NCBI RefSeq assembly: GCF_041431135.1 | Contig: NZ_CP107799.1 | Coordinates: 2,914,001-2,978,000, forward strand | DNA: 64,000 nucleotides | Direction: 5' to 3' | Source: Streptomyces sp. NBC_00554 | GTDB taxonomy: Bacteria; Actinomycetota; Actinomycetes; Streptomycetales; Streptomycetaceae | Shown: positions 54,101 through 62,559 of the stretch, piece after piece | How the letters are laid out: each line of letters opens with the position of its first letter | Numbering within the stretch: the stretch's first letter is position 1 | Program-made: the position numbers and the translations under genes | Notes under the pieces: model-generated | Told to the model about the DNA's origin: nothing | Seen by the model: only the letters and a program-made list of their open reading frames with translations | Databases searched by the model: none

Positions 54101-54373
54101 CGCCGGCCGACGGGTCAGCAGCGCTCCGGGGGAGCTCACCGGGCCCACCCGGTCCGCGCGCCGGGGTCCCGCTGGTCCGCGTGCGCCGGGTGTCCATGCC
54201 TTCGGCGGCCGTTGTGCCTGCGGTGGTGATGACCGCCGTGGCCACTGTGGCCGCATTGCCCGCGTCTCCGCGTGGCCGCGCGCCAGGGTCGTCGTCGGCG
54301 GCCCTGCCGCGTCGGATCGTTGGTCCATAGGCCGTGCATCGCCCGTCGCCCCCCTCGCAGTCTGAAAATCCAT
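51176..54373 (-). CDS. Membrane GGDEF-EAL protein with PAS domain; EAL degenerate
   Basis: About 1065 residues: a Pro/Arg-rich N-tail, about ten transmembrane helices (roughly 95-440), a PAS domain (about 460-575), GGDEF (intact GGDEF near 668-672; diguanylate cyclase) and an EAL-like domain. The EAL signature is replaced (VTAQARW for VEALLRW) and the DDFG motif reads DGFG, so phosphodiesterase activity is doubtful. It may make cyclic di-GMP, a signal that controls development in Streptomyces. A conserved GGDEF-EAL protein sits next to ilvB in other streptomycetes. The start is uncertain: the only strong ribosome site (GAGGAACT before the ATG at 54443) is in another frame. Confidence 0.8.
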   Translation of the reverse strand: MDFQTARGATGDARPMDQRSDAAGPPTTTLARGHAETRAMRPQWPRRSSPPQAQRPPKAWTPGARGPAGPRRADRVGPVSSPGALLTRRPALGGGTGLFSQLVLALVCAGYALGSALGWGSVTLGLVMGDFGLSAAAGIAAVSCFRYAHSRRSRFRPAWLLFALSSTMACLGNAVWGWYEVVLDRPVPSPSYADLFFLCFAPPAIVGLLVLAKRPVTKAGWVCLALDSWLIGGSLLTLSWSLALAQAAKFDGPSVAHTALSLAYPLLDIALVSMVLALHFRRSSVNRSAVNTAIGALALTVMCDALFTSPLLHNDYRSGQLLDAGWFAGSLLLAYAPWVGPRHGQPDTGRYDTDGHARVVHEHIPGRRQEGQPRHPGGQVHVPLHGGGHSRYPATRPIAGSLAALTPYLAAAVCTLGILYNVLNGRNVDRVVLITAGLVVLALVVRQGIMLLDNITLTQELAQKENHFRSLVQGSSDVIMIAAPNGILRYVSPAAAGVYGRDAEDLVGSELASLIHPEDLGCVVHEVRRFLAASHTEEPTTRIECRFRSGDGGWLNVESTVNRHHGGLIFNSRDVTERVRLQAQLQHNAEHDPLTDLPNRALFTRRVQQALSGRRSSDRGTAVLFIDLDGFKAVNDTIGHQAGDELLVQAARRLQDSVRQGDTAARLGGDEFAALIVGDGTRDRTAREHQILELADRLRLTLSQPYAIDGNDVRVAASIGVGFAEPGLGAGELLRNADLAMYRAKATGKGRVELYAPQMQQDVVRKAELATRLRSALQDGEFTLLHQPVVSLDNGRIATVTAQARWRSSQGVLFTPAEFLRVAEDSDRTAELSRWMLEEAIEQAAARAATGITAPVAVRMNARRLLDRSGPLGSVEALLTRHGLPSGALIIELSETDPRVSLDELERRLNALRRLGVRIALDGFGSGYAAITALRRLPIDVLKLDRDLVEGVVESARLHKITSGLLRIATDLGLQSVAEGVDLPEQVIALRAMGCTHGQGMAFSAPLDEYRLRRALSMGHYPVPHGPVEPAFAGGGAGVYTGGVPAVYGGGTVLRSHNETPVPPT

Positions 54374-54593
54374 CCCCGGCGCCGAACGGTGCGCGGCGCA
54401 GCCCCTGTCGGGACGATACACCAGTCTCGTCACTCAGGGACATAGTTCCTCTACGCTCCGTGACGACCAGGGAGTTTGTCGGCACTGCCCGCATTCGAAG
54501 AACTGCGGAGGGTGTCAAAAGCGGACGGGGAGCGAACGGGAGGTGGCCCGCGCGCCCGTCTTGAAGCGACCTGCGCGCCCGTCGTGAAGTGAC

Positions 54594-55535
54594 CTACGCG
54601 CCTGTCGTAAGGACCACGTTCCGCAGCGGCTCCCGGTTCACGAAGCGGTTCAACTGCGCGACCAGGAGCCGCTTGGCGCGCGGCAGGAACGCGGACGTGG
54701 GGCCGCCGACATGGGGGCTGATGAGCACGCCCGGCGCCTGCCACAACGGGTGCCCCTGGGGCAGCGGTTCGGGGTCGGTGACGTCGAGGGCCGCGGTGAT
54801 GCGGCCGCTCTCCAGCTCGGCGAGGAGCGCCTTGGTGTCGACGACGGGGCCGCGGGCGACGTTCACCAGGAGGGCGCCGTCCTTCATGTGGGAGAGGAAG
54901 TCGGCGTTCACCAGGCCACGGGTGGTGTCGTTGAGGGGCGCGGACAGGACGACGATGTCGGCCTCGGGCAGCAGGGCGGGCAGTTCGGTGAGCGGATGCA
55001 CGGGCCCGCGCTCCGTGGTGCGCGCGGAGCGCGCGACGCGCGCCACCCGCGCGAGCTCGAAGGGAGTGAGCCGGTCCTCGATGGCGGACCCGATCGACCC
55101 GTACCCCACGATGAGTACGGACTTGTCGGCCAGTGCCGGGTGGAACCCCGAGCCCCACTCCCCCTTGTCCTGCGCTCGCACGAATCCGGGGATGCCCCTG
55201 AGCGAGGCGAGGATCAGCGCGAGGGCGAGCTCGCCGGTGCTCGCCTCGTGCACCCCGCGCGCGTTGCACAACTGCACACCGGGGCGCAGGACTTCCATGC
55301 TCGGCAGGACGTGGTCGACACCGGCGGAGAGCGTCTGCACGACCCGCACCGAGGTCATTTCGGGCATCGGCCGCTGCGAGACGGCGGGCGGCTGCATATA
55401 GGGCACGACATAGAACTCGCAGTCGGCCGGATCTGCGGGAAACTCCAGGTCACCATTCCAGTAGCGGTAGTTGAGGCTTTCGGGAAGCCCGTCGATGTCG
55501 TCGGCGCGAAAGGGTAGCCATACGTCGGAAGTCAT
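54594..55535 (-). CDS. D-isomer-specific 2-hydroxyacid dehydrogenase
   Basis: The 313-residue NAD(P)-dependent enzyme has the domain order of the D-2-hydroxyacid dehydrogenase family: RVVQTLSAGVDHVL, VLIVGYGSIGSAI, VLSAPLNDTTRGLV, LVNVARGPVVDTKALL, ALDVTDPEPLPQGHPLW, and the catalytic His in LISPHVGGPT. It reduces a 2-keto acid; the substrate cannot be told. The ATG at 55535 or the GTG six bases earlier may be used. It is divergent from an aldo/keto reductase gene, with 75 bases between. Confidence 0.85.
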   Translation of the reverse strand: MTSDVWLPFRADDIDGLPESLNYRYWNGDLEFPADPADCEFYVVPYMQPPAVSQRPMPEMTSVRVVQTLSAGVDHVLPSMEVLRPGVQLCNARGVHEASTGELALALILASLRGIPGFVRAQDKGEWGSGFHPALADKSVLIVGYGSIGSAIEDRLTPFELARVARVARSARTTERGPVHPLTELPALLPEADIVVLSAPLNDTTRGLVNADFLSHMKDGALLVNVARGPVVDTKALLAELESGRITAALDVTDPEPLPQGHPLWQAPGVLISPHVGGPTSAFLPRAKRLLVAQLNRFVNREPLRNVVLTTGA

Positions 55536-55610
55536 GCTCACGAGGCTATGTCAGGCGCTTGGACGCGCAGAGGTTAGGTTGGGGAGCCGGAGAGGGAGGG
55601 TTGCGGCCAG

Positions 55611-56618
55611 GTGGAGCGCAGGACGATCGGGGCGGCGGCGCTCGAAGTGGGAGCGGTCGGGCTCGGGTGCATGCCGATGAACTGGGCGTACACCGGTTCC
55701 CGGCAGCGCGGTGAGGAGTCGCTCCGCGCCGTGCACGCGGCACTCGACCGGGGTACGACACTGCTCGACACGGCCGACATGTACGGCCCCTTCACCAACG
55801 AGCTGCTGGTGGGGCGGGTACTGAAGGAGCGGCGCCGCGAGGCCTTCGTGTCGACCAAGGTCGGCCTGCTGGTGGGTGAGCAGCACATCGTGGCCAACGG
55901 CCGCCCCGGCTATGTGAAGCGGGCGTGCGACGCTTCGCTGCGCCGACTGCAGACGGACGTGATCGACCTCTACCAGTTGCACCGCGTGGACCCGGAGGTT
56001 CCCGTCGAGGAGACCTGGGGTGCGATGGCGGAGCTGGTGACGGCCGGCAAGGTGCGCTCGCTCGGGCTGTGCGCGGTGGGCGCCCGCTCCGCCCGCCGCT
56101 CGGGGGCACGGCTGCACGACGGAACGATCCGCCAGCTGGAGCGGGTGCAGCAGGTCTTCCCCGTGAGCGCCGTGGAGGCCGAGCTGTCGGTGTGGTCCAC
56201 GGAGGCGCTGGACGCGCTGCTGCCCTGGTGTGCGGCGCGCGGGGTGGGCTTCCTGGCGGCGATGCCCCTCGGCAACGGCTTCCTGACCGGCACGCTGACC
56301 CCGGGCGAGGGCTTTGAGCCCGACGACGTACGCGCCCGGCATCCCCGTTTCACCGCCGAGATGATGGCCTCGAACCAGCCGATCGTCGTCGGCCTGCGCC
56401 GCGTCGCCCGGCGGCACGGGTCCGACGAGAACGCTGTCACCCCGGCGCAGGTGGCGCTGGCGTGGGTGCTGGCGCAGGGGCGGCACGTGGTGCCGGTGCC
56501 GGGGGCCAAGCAGGAGCGGTGGGTCGCGGAGAACGCGGGGGCGGCGGGGCTGGAGCTGTCGGCGGAGGATCTGGCGGAGGTGGCGGGACTGCCGGGGGCG
56601 CAGGGATCCTGGGAGTAG
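55611..56618 (+). CDS. Aldo/keto reductase (AKR13-like)
   Basis: A 335-residue NADPH oxidoreductase with the AKR tetrad TLLDTADMYGPFTNE, STKVGLL and DLYQLHRVD, and the cofactor motif HVVPVPGAKQERWVAENAGA (PGAK/R-type). The GTG at 55611 has GGAGGG upstream. The physiological substrate is unknown; the family has broad specificity towards aldehydes. Divergent from the 2-hydroxyacid dehydrogenase gene. Confidence 0.87.
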   Translation: MERRTIGAAALEVGAVGLGCMPMNWAYTGSRQRGEESLRAVHAALDRGTTLLDTADMYGPFTNELLVGRVLKERRREAFVSTKVGLLVGEQHIVANGRPGYVKRACDASLRRLQTDVIDLYQLHRVDPEVPVEETWGAMAELVTAGKVRSLGLCAVGARSARRSGARLHDGTIRQLERVQQVFPVSAVEAELSVWSTEALDALLPWCAARGVGFLAAMPLGNGFLTGTLTPGEGFEPDDVRARHPRFTAEMMASNQPIVVGLRRVARRHGSDENAVTPAQVALAWVLAQGRHVVPVPGAKQERWVAENAGAAGLELSAEDLAEVAGLPGAQGSWE

Positions 56619-56768
56619 GGCGCGTTCGCGGGGTACGTGCCGTGAGCAGGAGTATGTGCCGTGAGTAGGTGCCCGGGAGCACGGGGCTGGATATACGTCT
56701 CCGTGATCGGGAACTCGTGGGACGCGAGCGGTGTATGAACAGTAGGACCGCCGCGTCGAAGGGACCCC

Positions 56769-57953
56769 ATGATCGTGCAACGACGAGTGGTGACGGCCGT
56801 GTTGGCCGCGGCCGCGCTTCTGGTGACGGCCGGCTGTTCCTCCGACGACGGAGGGGCGGCGGGCGGTGGGAGCACGTCGCCGAGCAGCAGCACCGGTGGC
56901 GGGAGTACTGAGCCCGGGGCCTCGCCTTCCGAGCAGTCCACCGAGGAGCCACCACCGGCCAAGGGCACGGTGAAGGTCGTGCGCACCGTCACCGAGGACC
57001 TCGACTCCCCCTGGGGCCTGGCACCACTGCCCGAGGACGACCTGCTGGTGTCCTCGCGCGACGAGGGGACGATCACGCGGGTCGACAAGGAGACAGGCAA
57101 GAAGACGGAGCTGGGCGAGGTGCCCGGGGTGGCCCCGGAGGGAGAGGGCGGCCTCCTCGGGATCGCGCTCTCCCCCGACTATGCCTCGGACCATTTCGTC
57201 TACGCGTACTTCACCACGGTGTCGGACAACCGCATCGTCCGCATGCTGTACGACGAGAGCAAGCCGTCCGGGGAGCAGTTGGGCTCGCCGGACACGATCT
57301 TCAAGGGCATCCCCAAGGGGTACATCCACAACGGCGGCCGGATCGCGTTCGGCCCGGACAAGATGCTGTACGCGGGCGCGGGTGAGACGGGGCAGACGGG
57401 TCTGGCCCAGGACACGAAGTCGCTGGGCGGCAAGATCCTGCGGATGACGCCGGAGGGCGAGCCGGCGCCGGGCAATCCGTTCGGCGACTCGGTCGTCTAC
57501 TCGTACGGGCATCGCAATGTCCAGGGCCTCGCCTGGGACGACAAGCAGCGCCTGTGGGCGGCCGAGTTCGGCCAGGACACCTGGGACGAGCTGAACCAGA
57601 TCAAGCCGGGCGGGAACTACGGCTGGCCGGTGGTCGAGGGCGAGAGCGACGACTCCAAGTATCTGAACCCGATCGCCCAGTGGCCCACGGACGACGCCTC
57701 CCCGAGCGGCATCGCCTACGCGGAGGGCTCCATATGGATGGCGGGCCTCAAGGGCCAACGCCTGTGGCGCATCCCCCTGGACGGCACGAAGGCCTCCGCC
57801 GAACCCCAGGCGTTCCTGGAGGGTGACTACGGCCGCCTGCGCACGGTGGTGTCGGCGGGCGGCGACAAGCTGTGGCTGGTGACGAGCGAGACGGACGGGC
57901 GGGGCAGCCCCGGAGCGGGGGACGACAGGATTCTTGAGCTGGAGGTGACGTGA
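56769..57953 (+). CDS. PQQ-type glucose/sorbosone dehydrogenase lipoprotein
   Basis: The 394-residue lipoprotein has a signal peptide with lipobox VTAGC (Cys about residue 23), a Ser/Gly/Pro linker to about 65, and a six-bladed propeller of the soluble glucose dehydrogenase family: DSPWGLAPLPEDDLLV, EGGLLGIALSPDY, GGRIAFGPDKMLYAGAGE, SYGHRNVQGLAWD, WDELNQIKPGGNYGWP and PSGIAYAEGSIWMAGL. Such proteins oxidise sugars with pyrroloquinoline quinone. PQQ synthesis genes are not in the window, so the cofactor is uncertain. Confidence 0.85.
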   Translation: MIVQRRVVTAVLAAAALLVTAGCSSDDGGAAGGGSTSPSSSTGGGSTEPGASPSEQSTEEPPPAKGTVKVVRTVTEDLDSPWGLAPLPEDDLLVSSRDEGTITRVDKETGKKTELGEVPGVAPEGEGGLLGIALSPDYASDHFVYAYFTTVSDNRIVRMLYDESKPSGEQLGSPDTIFKGIPKGYIHNGGRIAFGPDKMLYAGAGETGQTGLAQDTKSLGGKILRMTPEGEPAPGNPFGDSVVYSYGHRNVQGLAWDDKQRLWAAEFGQDTWDELNQIKPGGNYGWPVVEGESDDSKYLNPIAQWPTDDASPSGIAYAEGSIWMAGLKGQRLWRIPLDGTKASAEPQAFLEGDYGRLRTVVSAGGDKLWLVTSETDGRGSPGAGDDRILELEVT

Positions 57954-58004
57954 TCCTGGAGCCGGCGGTGGCGTAGTGCGCGACGCAGTCCCCGTCTGCG
58001 CTTC

Positions 58005-58295
58005 TCAGTCCCCGCCGGGCTTCTCGGCCTTGGTCTCGGCCTCGGCCTGGGGCTCCGCCTCGGTCTCAGTCTGAGGCTCCGCCTCGGTCTGGGTCTCCGC
58101 TTCCGCGGCCGGGCTCGGAGGAGTCGTCCGTCCGGGATCCGGTGGTCGTACGACCACCTTGCCCGAGGACAGGTCTATGGGGCCGCGGCCGGGGTCGCCG
58201 TCGTTCAGGTCCACCCGGGACAGTTCCAGTCGCTTGCGTTCGTCGTTGGTGTGCTTGCGGCCTGGTGCGAAGAGCTCCTCGAACATGTTGAACAC
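58005..58295 (-). CDS. DUF6191-like small protein with acidic repeat tail
   Basis: The 96-residue protein has a conserved head (MFNMFEELFAPGRKHTNDER, LELSRVDLNDGDPGRGPIDL, SSGKVVVRP) that I recognise from a streptomycete family called DUF6191. The last 40 residues are an imprecise Ala-Glu-Thr-Gln repeat (EAEPQTE/EAEPQAE), encoded by a repetitive stretch. The function is unknown. It lies just upstream of nothing on its own strand; the LAL regulator gene ends at its 5' side. Confidence 0.7.
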   Translation of the reverse strand: MFNMFEELFAPGRKHTNDERKRLELSRVDLNDGDPGRGPIDLSSGKVVVRPPDPGRTTPPSPAAEAETQTEAEPQTETEAEPQAEAETKAEKPGGD

Positions 58296-58333
58296 GGCGC
58301 CTCCCTCGGCCCGGGTCCTCTACAGCGTAAACC

Positions 58334-61300
58334 TCAGCCCACGGCTTGTGCGGTGGGGGTCTCGGGCGGGAACAACCGCAGCCGGTGGGCCATGGCCGCC
58401 GCCTCGCCCCGGCCGGAGACGCCCAGCTTGGCGAGGATGTTCGACACATGGACGCTGGCCGTCTTCGGGGAGATGAAGAGTTCCTCGGCGATCTGGCGGT
58501 TGCTGCGGCCGGCGGCGACGAGGCGGAGGACATCGCGTTCGCGGCTGGTGAGGCCGAGGGCGACCGCCGGGTCGACGGGGGCCAGGGCGGACGGCTCGGG
58601 GGCGCGGCCCAGGGCGAGGCGGGCCCGCTGGGCGAGCAGTGCGACGGCTTCGGCGAGGGGGCGGGCGCCCAGGTGGTCGGCGGCGGCTCGGGCCAGCCTG
58701 AGGAGTTCCGTGGCGCGGGCGCGGTCGTCGTCGTCCGTGCCCGAGGACAGCAGGGCCTCGGCGAGGCGATGGCGGACGCGGGCGAGGTCGTAGGGGCGCT
58801 CCACGGGTTCGAAGGCGGTGACCACCTCGGACCAGTCGTGCGGGTCGGTCACTCCCTCGGCTCGGCGGAGTTCGGCGCGCACCCACTCCTCGTACGCGAG
58901 CCAGAGGGGCGCGCCGGTGGCCAGGGACTTGGCGGCGGAGCGGATGTGTTCCACCGTCTCGGGGCGGCCCGGTGCGGCGAGGGGCAGGCCATGGGCGTCG
59001 GCCTCCGCGGTGGCGGCGGCGAGCAGCAGCGGCCAGCCGTAGCGCTGGGTGCCGGGCGGGAAGCCCGCGCGGAGGGCCTCCTCCAGTGCGGTGCGGGCGT
59101 CGAGGAGGCGGCTCTCCGAGGCGGCGATGCCGATCGTGCTGCACAGCAGCGGCAGGGAGTGCTGCGGCATGGGGTCGTGGGTGCCGAAGTTGGCGCGGGC
59201 GGCGGCCAGTTGGCGCCCGGCCTCGGCGAGGTCTCCGCGGGCGAGCGCGAGAAACGTCAGACGGATGGCGCCGAGGCCGGAAGCCTTGCCACTGAGCCCG
59301 ATGCGCAGCGCGTTCCCCGCGGCCTCGACGGCCTCGTCCCACTGGCCGAGTGAGTCCAGCGACTCCGAGAGGTTGCCCCAGACGTAGGCCTCAGTGTCCA
59401 ACAGGCCTTTCGTCCGGGCCAGTTCGGCGCCCTCCCGCAGGACGGAGACCGCCTCGCGGGAGCGGCCGAGCGACTCCAGATGCGAGGGCAGGTTGATGTG
59501 CACGCGCCCCAGGACGAGGGAGGAGCCCCGCCGGTTCACTCGCTCCTTGACCTCGTACATCTCCGCGAGCCCCGCCTCGACGTCACCCGCGTCGACCATG
59601 AGACCGCCGAGTACGAGGCGGGCGTTGAGCTCGATGTCGCGGGCGCCGACCATGCGCGCGTACTGCACGGCGCGCTCGGCGGCCGAGAGGGCTCCGGGGC
59701 CCGGTTCGTGCAGCATGCACCAGGCGGCGACGGCGGCCAGCACCTCGGCGTGCACCTCCGACGGCGGCAGGCCGCGTACCAGGTCCTGGGCGGTGGCGAG
59801 TTCCTTCCAGCCGTCGCCGCGAGCCTGCGACTGCACCAGGCGGGAGCGCTGGATCCAGAACCAGGCGGCGCGCAGCGGATCGCCCTCGTCCTCCAGGAGG
59901 TGCAGCGCCCGCTTGGTGATCTTCAGGGCCCGCTCGCGCTCCCCGCACAGCCGGCCTGCGACGGCGGCCTCGGCCATCAGGTCGAGATAGCGCAAGGGCG
60001 CTGTCGCCGGGTCGCAGCCGCAGGGCGGATAGACCTCCACGTAGTCGACGGGGCGCAGTTCGTCCCGTACGGCGTCGGGGGCGACGTCCCACAGCTCCAT
60101 CGCCCGCTCCAGGAGCCGCAGTTGCTCGGAGTGGGCGTGCCGGCAGCGGGCCTCGACGGAGGCGTCGAGGACGGCGGGGAGGGCCTTTGCGGCGTCATGG
60201 GCGTGGTACCAGTAGCTGGCCAGCCGGGTGAGGCGCTCGTCGGCCGGTACGAGCGTCGGGTCGGCTTCCAGGGCTTCGGCGTAGCGGCGGTTGAAGCGGG
60301 AGCGCTCGCCGGGCAGCAGGTCGTCGCTGACGGCCTCGCGGACCAGGGAGTGGCGGAAGCGGTAGCCGTCGCCGCCGGGTGAGGCGAGCAGGATGTTGGC
60401 GCCGACGGCGGCCCGCAGCGCCTCGATGAGGTCGTCCTCGGCGAGCCCTGCCACGGCGGCGAGCAGCGGGTACTCGACGGTGGAGCCGCCCTCGGCGACG
60501 ATCCTGGCGACGCGCTGGGCGCTCTCGGGCAGCCCTTCGACGCGTACCAGGAGCAGGTCGCGGAGGGAGTCGGTGAGCCCGGTGCGACAGCCCTGGTGGG
60601 AGGCGACGGCGAGTTCCTCGACGAAGAACGCGTTGCCGTCGGAACGTTCGAAGATGTCGTCGACCTGGGCCGGGTCGGGTTCGTGGGCGAGGATCCCGGC
60701 GATCTGGCAGCAGACTTCCGCGCGGCTGAAGCGGCCGAGTTCGATACGGCGGACCGTGCGCAGCCGGTCCAGCTCGGCCAGCAGGGGCCGCAGCGGGTGG
60801 CGGCGGTGGATGTCGTCGGCGCGGTAGGTGGCGACGACGACGAGGCGGCCGCTGCGCAGCGTGCGGAAGAGGTAGGCGAGGAGGTGGCGGGTGGAGGCGT
60901 CGGCCCAGTGCAGGTCTTCGAGGGCGACGACGACCGTGCGGTCCGCGGCGACGCGTTCCAGGAGGCGGGCGGTGAGCTCGAACAGGCGGGCCATGCCCTC
61001 CTCTTCGTACCGCCGTCCCTGTCCGGCGTCGCCCAGTTCGGGCAGCAGCCGGGCCAGTTCTTCCTCCTGTCCGGCGGCAGCGGCGGCGAGTTCGTCCGGG
61101 AGCAGTCGGCGCAGGGCGCGCAGGGCCGTGGAGAAGGGCGCGAAGGGCAGTCCGTCGGCGCCGATCTCGACGCAGCCGCCGCACACGACGACCGCGCCCT
61201 CGCGTCCGGCCGCGGTGGCGAACTCCTCGATCAGGCGGGTCTTTCCGACGCCCGCCTCGCCTCCGAGCAGCAATGCCTGCGGCTCGCCCGCGGCAGCGCG

Positions 61301-61387
61301 GGCGAGCGCGTCGTGCAGCACGCCGAGTTCGTCGGCGCGTCCTACGAACACCGGGCTGACGGACCTGGTTTCCACAGGCCCGAGCAT
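58334..61387 (-). CDS. LAL-type LuxR-family ATP-binding regulator (second copy)
   Basis: This 1017-residue protein has the same plan as the product of the gene at 42439: FVGRADELGVLHDAL, Walker A GGEAGVGKT, Walker B VVALEDLHWAD, TYRADDIHRRHPLRPLLAEL, a long helical repeat region and a C-terminal helix-turn-helix (LTSRERDVLRLVAAGRSNRQ, IAEELFISPKTASVHVSNIL). It probably responds to a small signal and ATP to activate target genes. The start at 61387 (MLGPVETRS) fits the paralogue; a longer frame reaches 61495. Confidence 0.85.
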   Translation of the reverse strand: MLGPVETRSVSPVFVGRADELGVLHDALARAAAGEPQALLLGGEAGVGKTRLIEEFATAAGREGAVVVCGGCVEIGADGLPFAPFSTALRALRRLLPDELAAAAAGQEEELARLLPELGDAGQGRRYEEEGMARLFELTARLLERVAADRTVVVALEDLHWADASTRHLLAYLFRTLRSGRLVVVATYRADDIHRRHPLRPLLAELDRLRTVRRIELGRFSRAEVCCQIAGILAHEPDPAQVDDIFERSDGNAFFVEELAVASHQGCRTGLTDSLRDLLLVRVEGLPESAQRVARIVAEGGSTVEYPLLAAVAGLAEDDLIEALRAAVGANILLASPGGDGYRFRHSLVREAVSDDLLPGERSRFNRRYAEALEADPTLVPADERLTRLASYWYHAHDAAKALPAVLDASVEARCRHAHSEQLRLLERAMELWDVAPDAVRDELRPVDYVEVYPPCGCDPATAPLRYLDLMAEAAVAGRLCGERERALKITKRALHLLEDEGDPLRAAWFWIQRSRLVQSQARGDGWKELATAQDLVRGLPPSEVHAEVLAAVAAWCMLHEPGPGALSAAERAVQYARMVGARDIELNARLVLGGLMVDAGDVEAGLAEMYEVKERVNRRGSSLVLGRVHINLPSHLESLGRSREAVSVLREGAELARTKGLLDTEAYVWGNLSESLDSLGQWDEAVEAAGNALRIGLSGKASGLGAIRLTFLALARGDLAEAGRQLAAARANFGTHDPMPQHSLPLLCSTIGIAASESRLLDARTALEEALRAGFPPGTQRYGWPLLLAAATAEADAHGLPLAAPGRPETVEHIRSAAKSLATGAPLWLAYEEWVRAELRRAEGVTDPHDWSEVVTAFEPVERPYDLARVRHRLAEALLSSGTDDDDRARATELLRLARAAADHLGARPLAEAVALLAQRARLALGRAPEPSALAPVDPAVALGLTSRERDVLRLVAAGRSNRQIAEELFISPKTASVHVSNILAKLGVSGRGEAAAMAHRLRLFPPETPTAQAVG

Positions 61388-61491
61388 CGCACAGGGGTCC
61401 GACAGTGCGGCACCGGTTATTGGGAAGGCCATCAGGGATCCGGAGGGACGGCCGACCCCTGTACGGCCGTCCTCCCGGGGCCCGGCGGCGT

Positions 61492-61689
61492 TCACGCGGC
61501 GCGGGTGAACCGATGCCGTCCGTGGCGGCGGCTATGGCCCTGCCCCTCCGTGTCGTTCTGCGCGGACTCACGCAGGGCGGCGCGGCGGGCGGCACGGCGA
61601 CCGCGGAGGGCCTCCCGTACCAGTCGGTGGTTCTGGGCCTCGCGGATCAGCTGTGCGGAACGGATCTGGTAGAGCTCGTACTCGGACAT
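61492..61689 (-). CDS. Small conserved protein, 65 residues
   Basis: MSEYELYQIRSAQLIREAQN-H begins a highly charged helical protein (LVREALRGRRAARRAALRES) with a His/Arg-rich tail. GAGGG lies six bases upstream of the ATG. Similar small proteins are common in Streptomyces, with no known role. It is encoded directly upstream of the LAL regulator gene on the same strand, and may be coexpressed. Confidence 0.7.
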   Translation of the reverse strand: MSEYELYQIRSAQLIREAQNHRLVREALRGRRAARRAALRESAQNDTEGQGHSRRHGRHRFTRAA

Positions 61690-61802
61690 CTCGTATCCCT
61701 CGTGAAGAGTGGGTTTCGGGCTTCGCTTGTTGCGATGCCTCAACCTTCGTCTCCAAGGGGGGTGCGCCACATCGGGAGAGTTCCGCATCTTGAGCGCACG
61801 AA

Positions 61803-61847
61803 GGGCCTTAGGTCCGCCGTACGTGACGTAGGGCGGGCCTAAGGCCC
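61803..61847 (-). terminator. Terminator downstream of the membrane protein gene
   Basis: GGGCCTTAGG...CCGCC and GGCGG.CCTAAGGCCC form a long stem (about 15 bp with one mismatch), 46 bases after the stop at 61893. Confidence 0.7.
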
Positions 61848-61892
61848 CTCAGGAAAGCTCCGGAAAACCCGGGTGGCTCAGGAAGCGAGTGC

Positions 61893-62495
61893 TCAGCTGC
61901 TCACGGTCGGCATGGACAGGAGGATGTCGGTGTACTTGAGCACGGCGAGGAGCAGGCCGATGATCGCGAGCGAGACACCCGCCCAGGCGACGGACTTGAC
62001 CCAGGTGGCCTGCACCACGCGGTCGGGGTTCCCGAACGCGGGCCGGACCAGCACGAAGACGCCGACGAGCAGGGCGACCAGCGCGAAGATGCCCGCGACC
62101 AGCGCGTTGGCGTTCCACGAGTTGCCGTAGACCTGCTCGATCTGAGTGGAGACGGTCGCGGTCGACGCGGTCTCCAGCTGGCCGTACAGCGAGTCGCGCG
62201 CCTGGGCGACGGTACCGAGCCAGCCGCCGGTCAGCGAGACGAGACCCAGTGCGGCAGAGACCACTGCGGCGGCGCCCAGGCCGACACCTGAGGGGGCCTT
62301 GGCAGCGACCGCCTCGGAGAGCTCGTCCTCGTCGTACTCGTCCTCGTCGGGGGTGCCGGCCGCGGCTTCCCCGTCGGTCTCCACGGCCTCGTCGGCCTTG
62401 GTGACGTCGTCCTTGGTGAGGTCCACGGCCTCGTCGTCGCTCTTGGCCTCTGTGCCGGTCTCGACCCCGGCTTCGTCAACAGTCTTGGTTCCCAT
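61893..62495 (-). CDS. Membrane protein with acidic N-terminal tail
   Basis: The 200-residue protein has a 65-residue Asp/Glu-rich cytoplasmic tail (DEDEYDEDELSEAV) and three hydrophobic segments (about 72-95, 130-150 and 168-190). I recognise no enzyme motif. It may be a member of an uncharacterised actinobacterial membrane family. The ATG at 62495 is chosen; the ribosome site is weak. Downstream lies a strong hairpin. Confidence 0.7.
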   Translation of the reverse strand: MGTKTVDEAGVETGTEAKSDDEAVDLTKDDVTKADEAVETDGEAAAGTPDEDEYDEDELSEAVAAKAPSGVGLGAAAVVSAALGLVSLTGGWLGTVAQARDSLYGQLETASTATVSTQIEQVYGNSWNANALVAGIFALVALLVGVFVLVRPAFGNPDRVVQATWVKSVAWAGVSLAIIGLLLAVLKYTDILLSMPTVSS

Positions 62496-62559
62496 ATCTC
62501 GCACCGTACGGATCCTGTCTGAGAGGTCTCTTAATGTTCGTGGCAAAGGAAGCGGATCG

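Noticed and set aside
52653..54518. Alternative minus-strand frame over the N-terminal half of the GGDEF gene
   Set aside because: Arg/Pro-rich without membrane segments; the other frame gives helices that continue into PAS and GGDEF. Its good ribosome site is kept as a finding.
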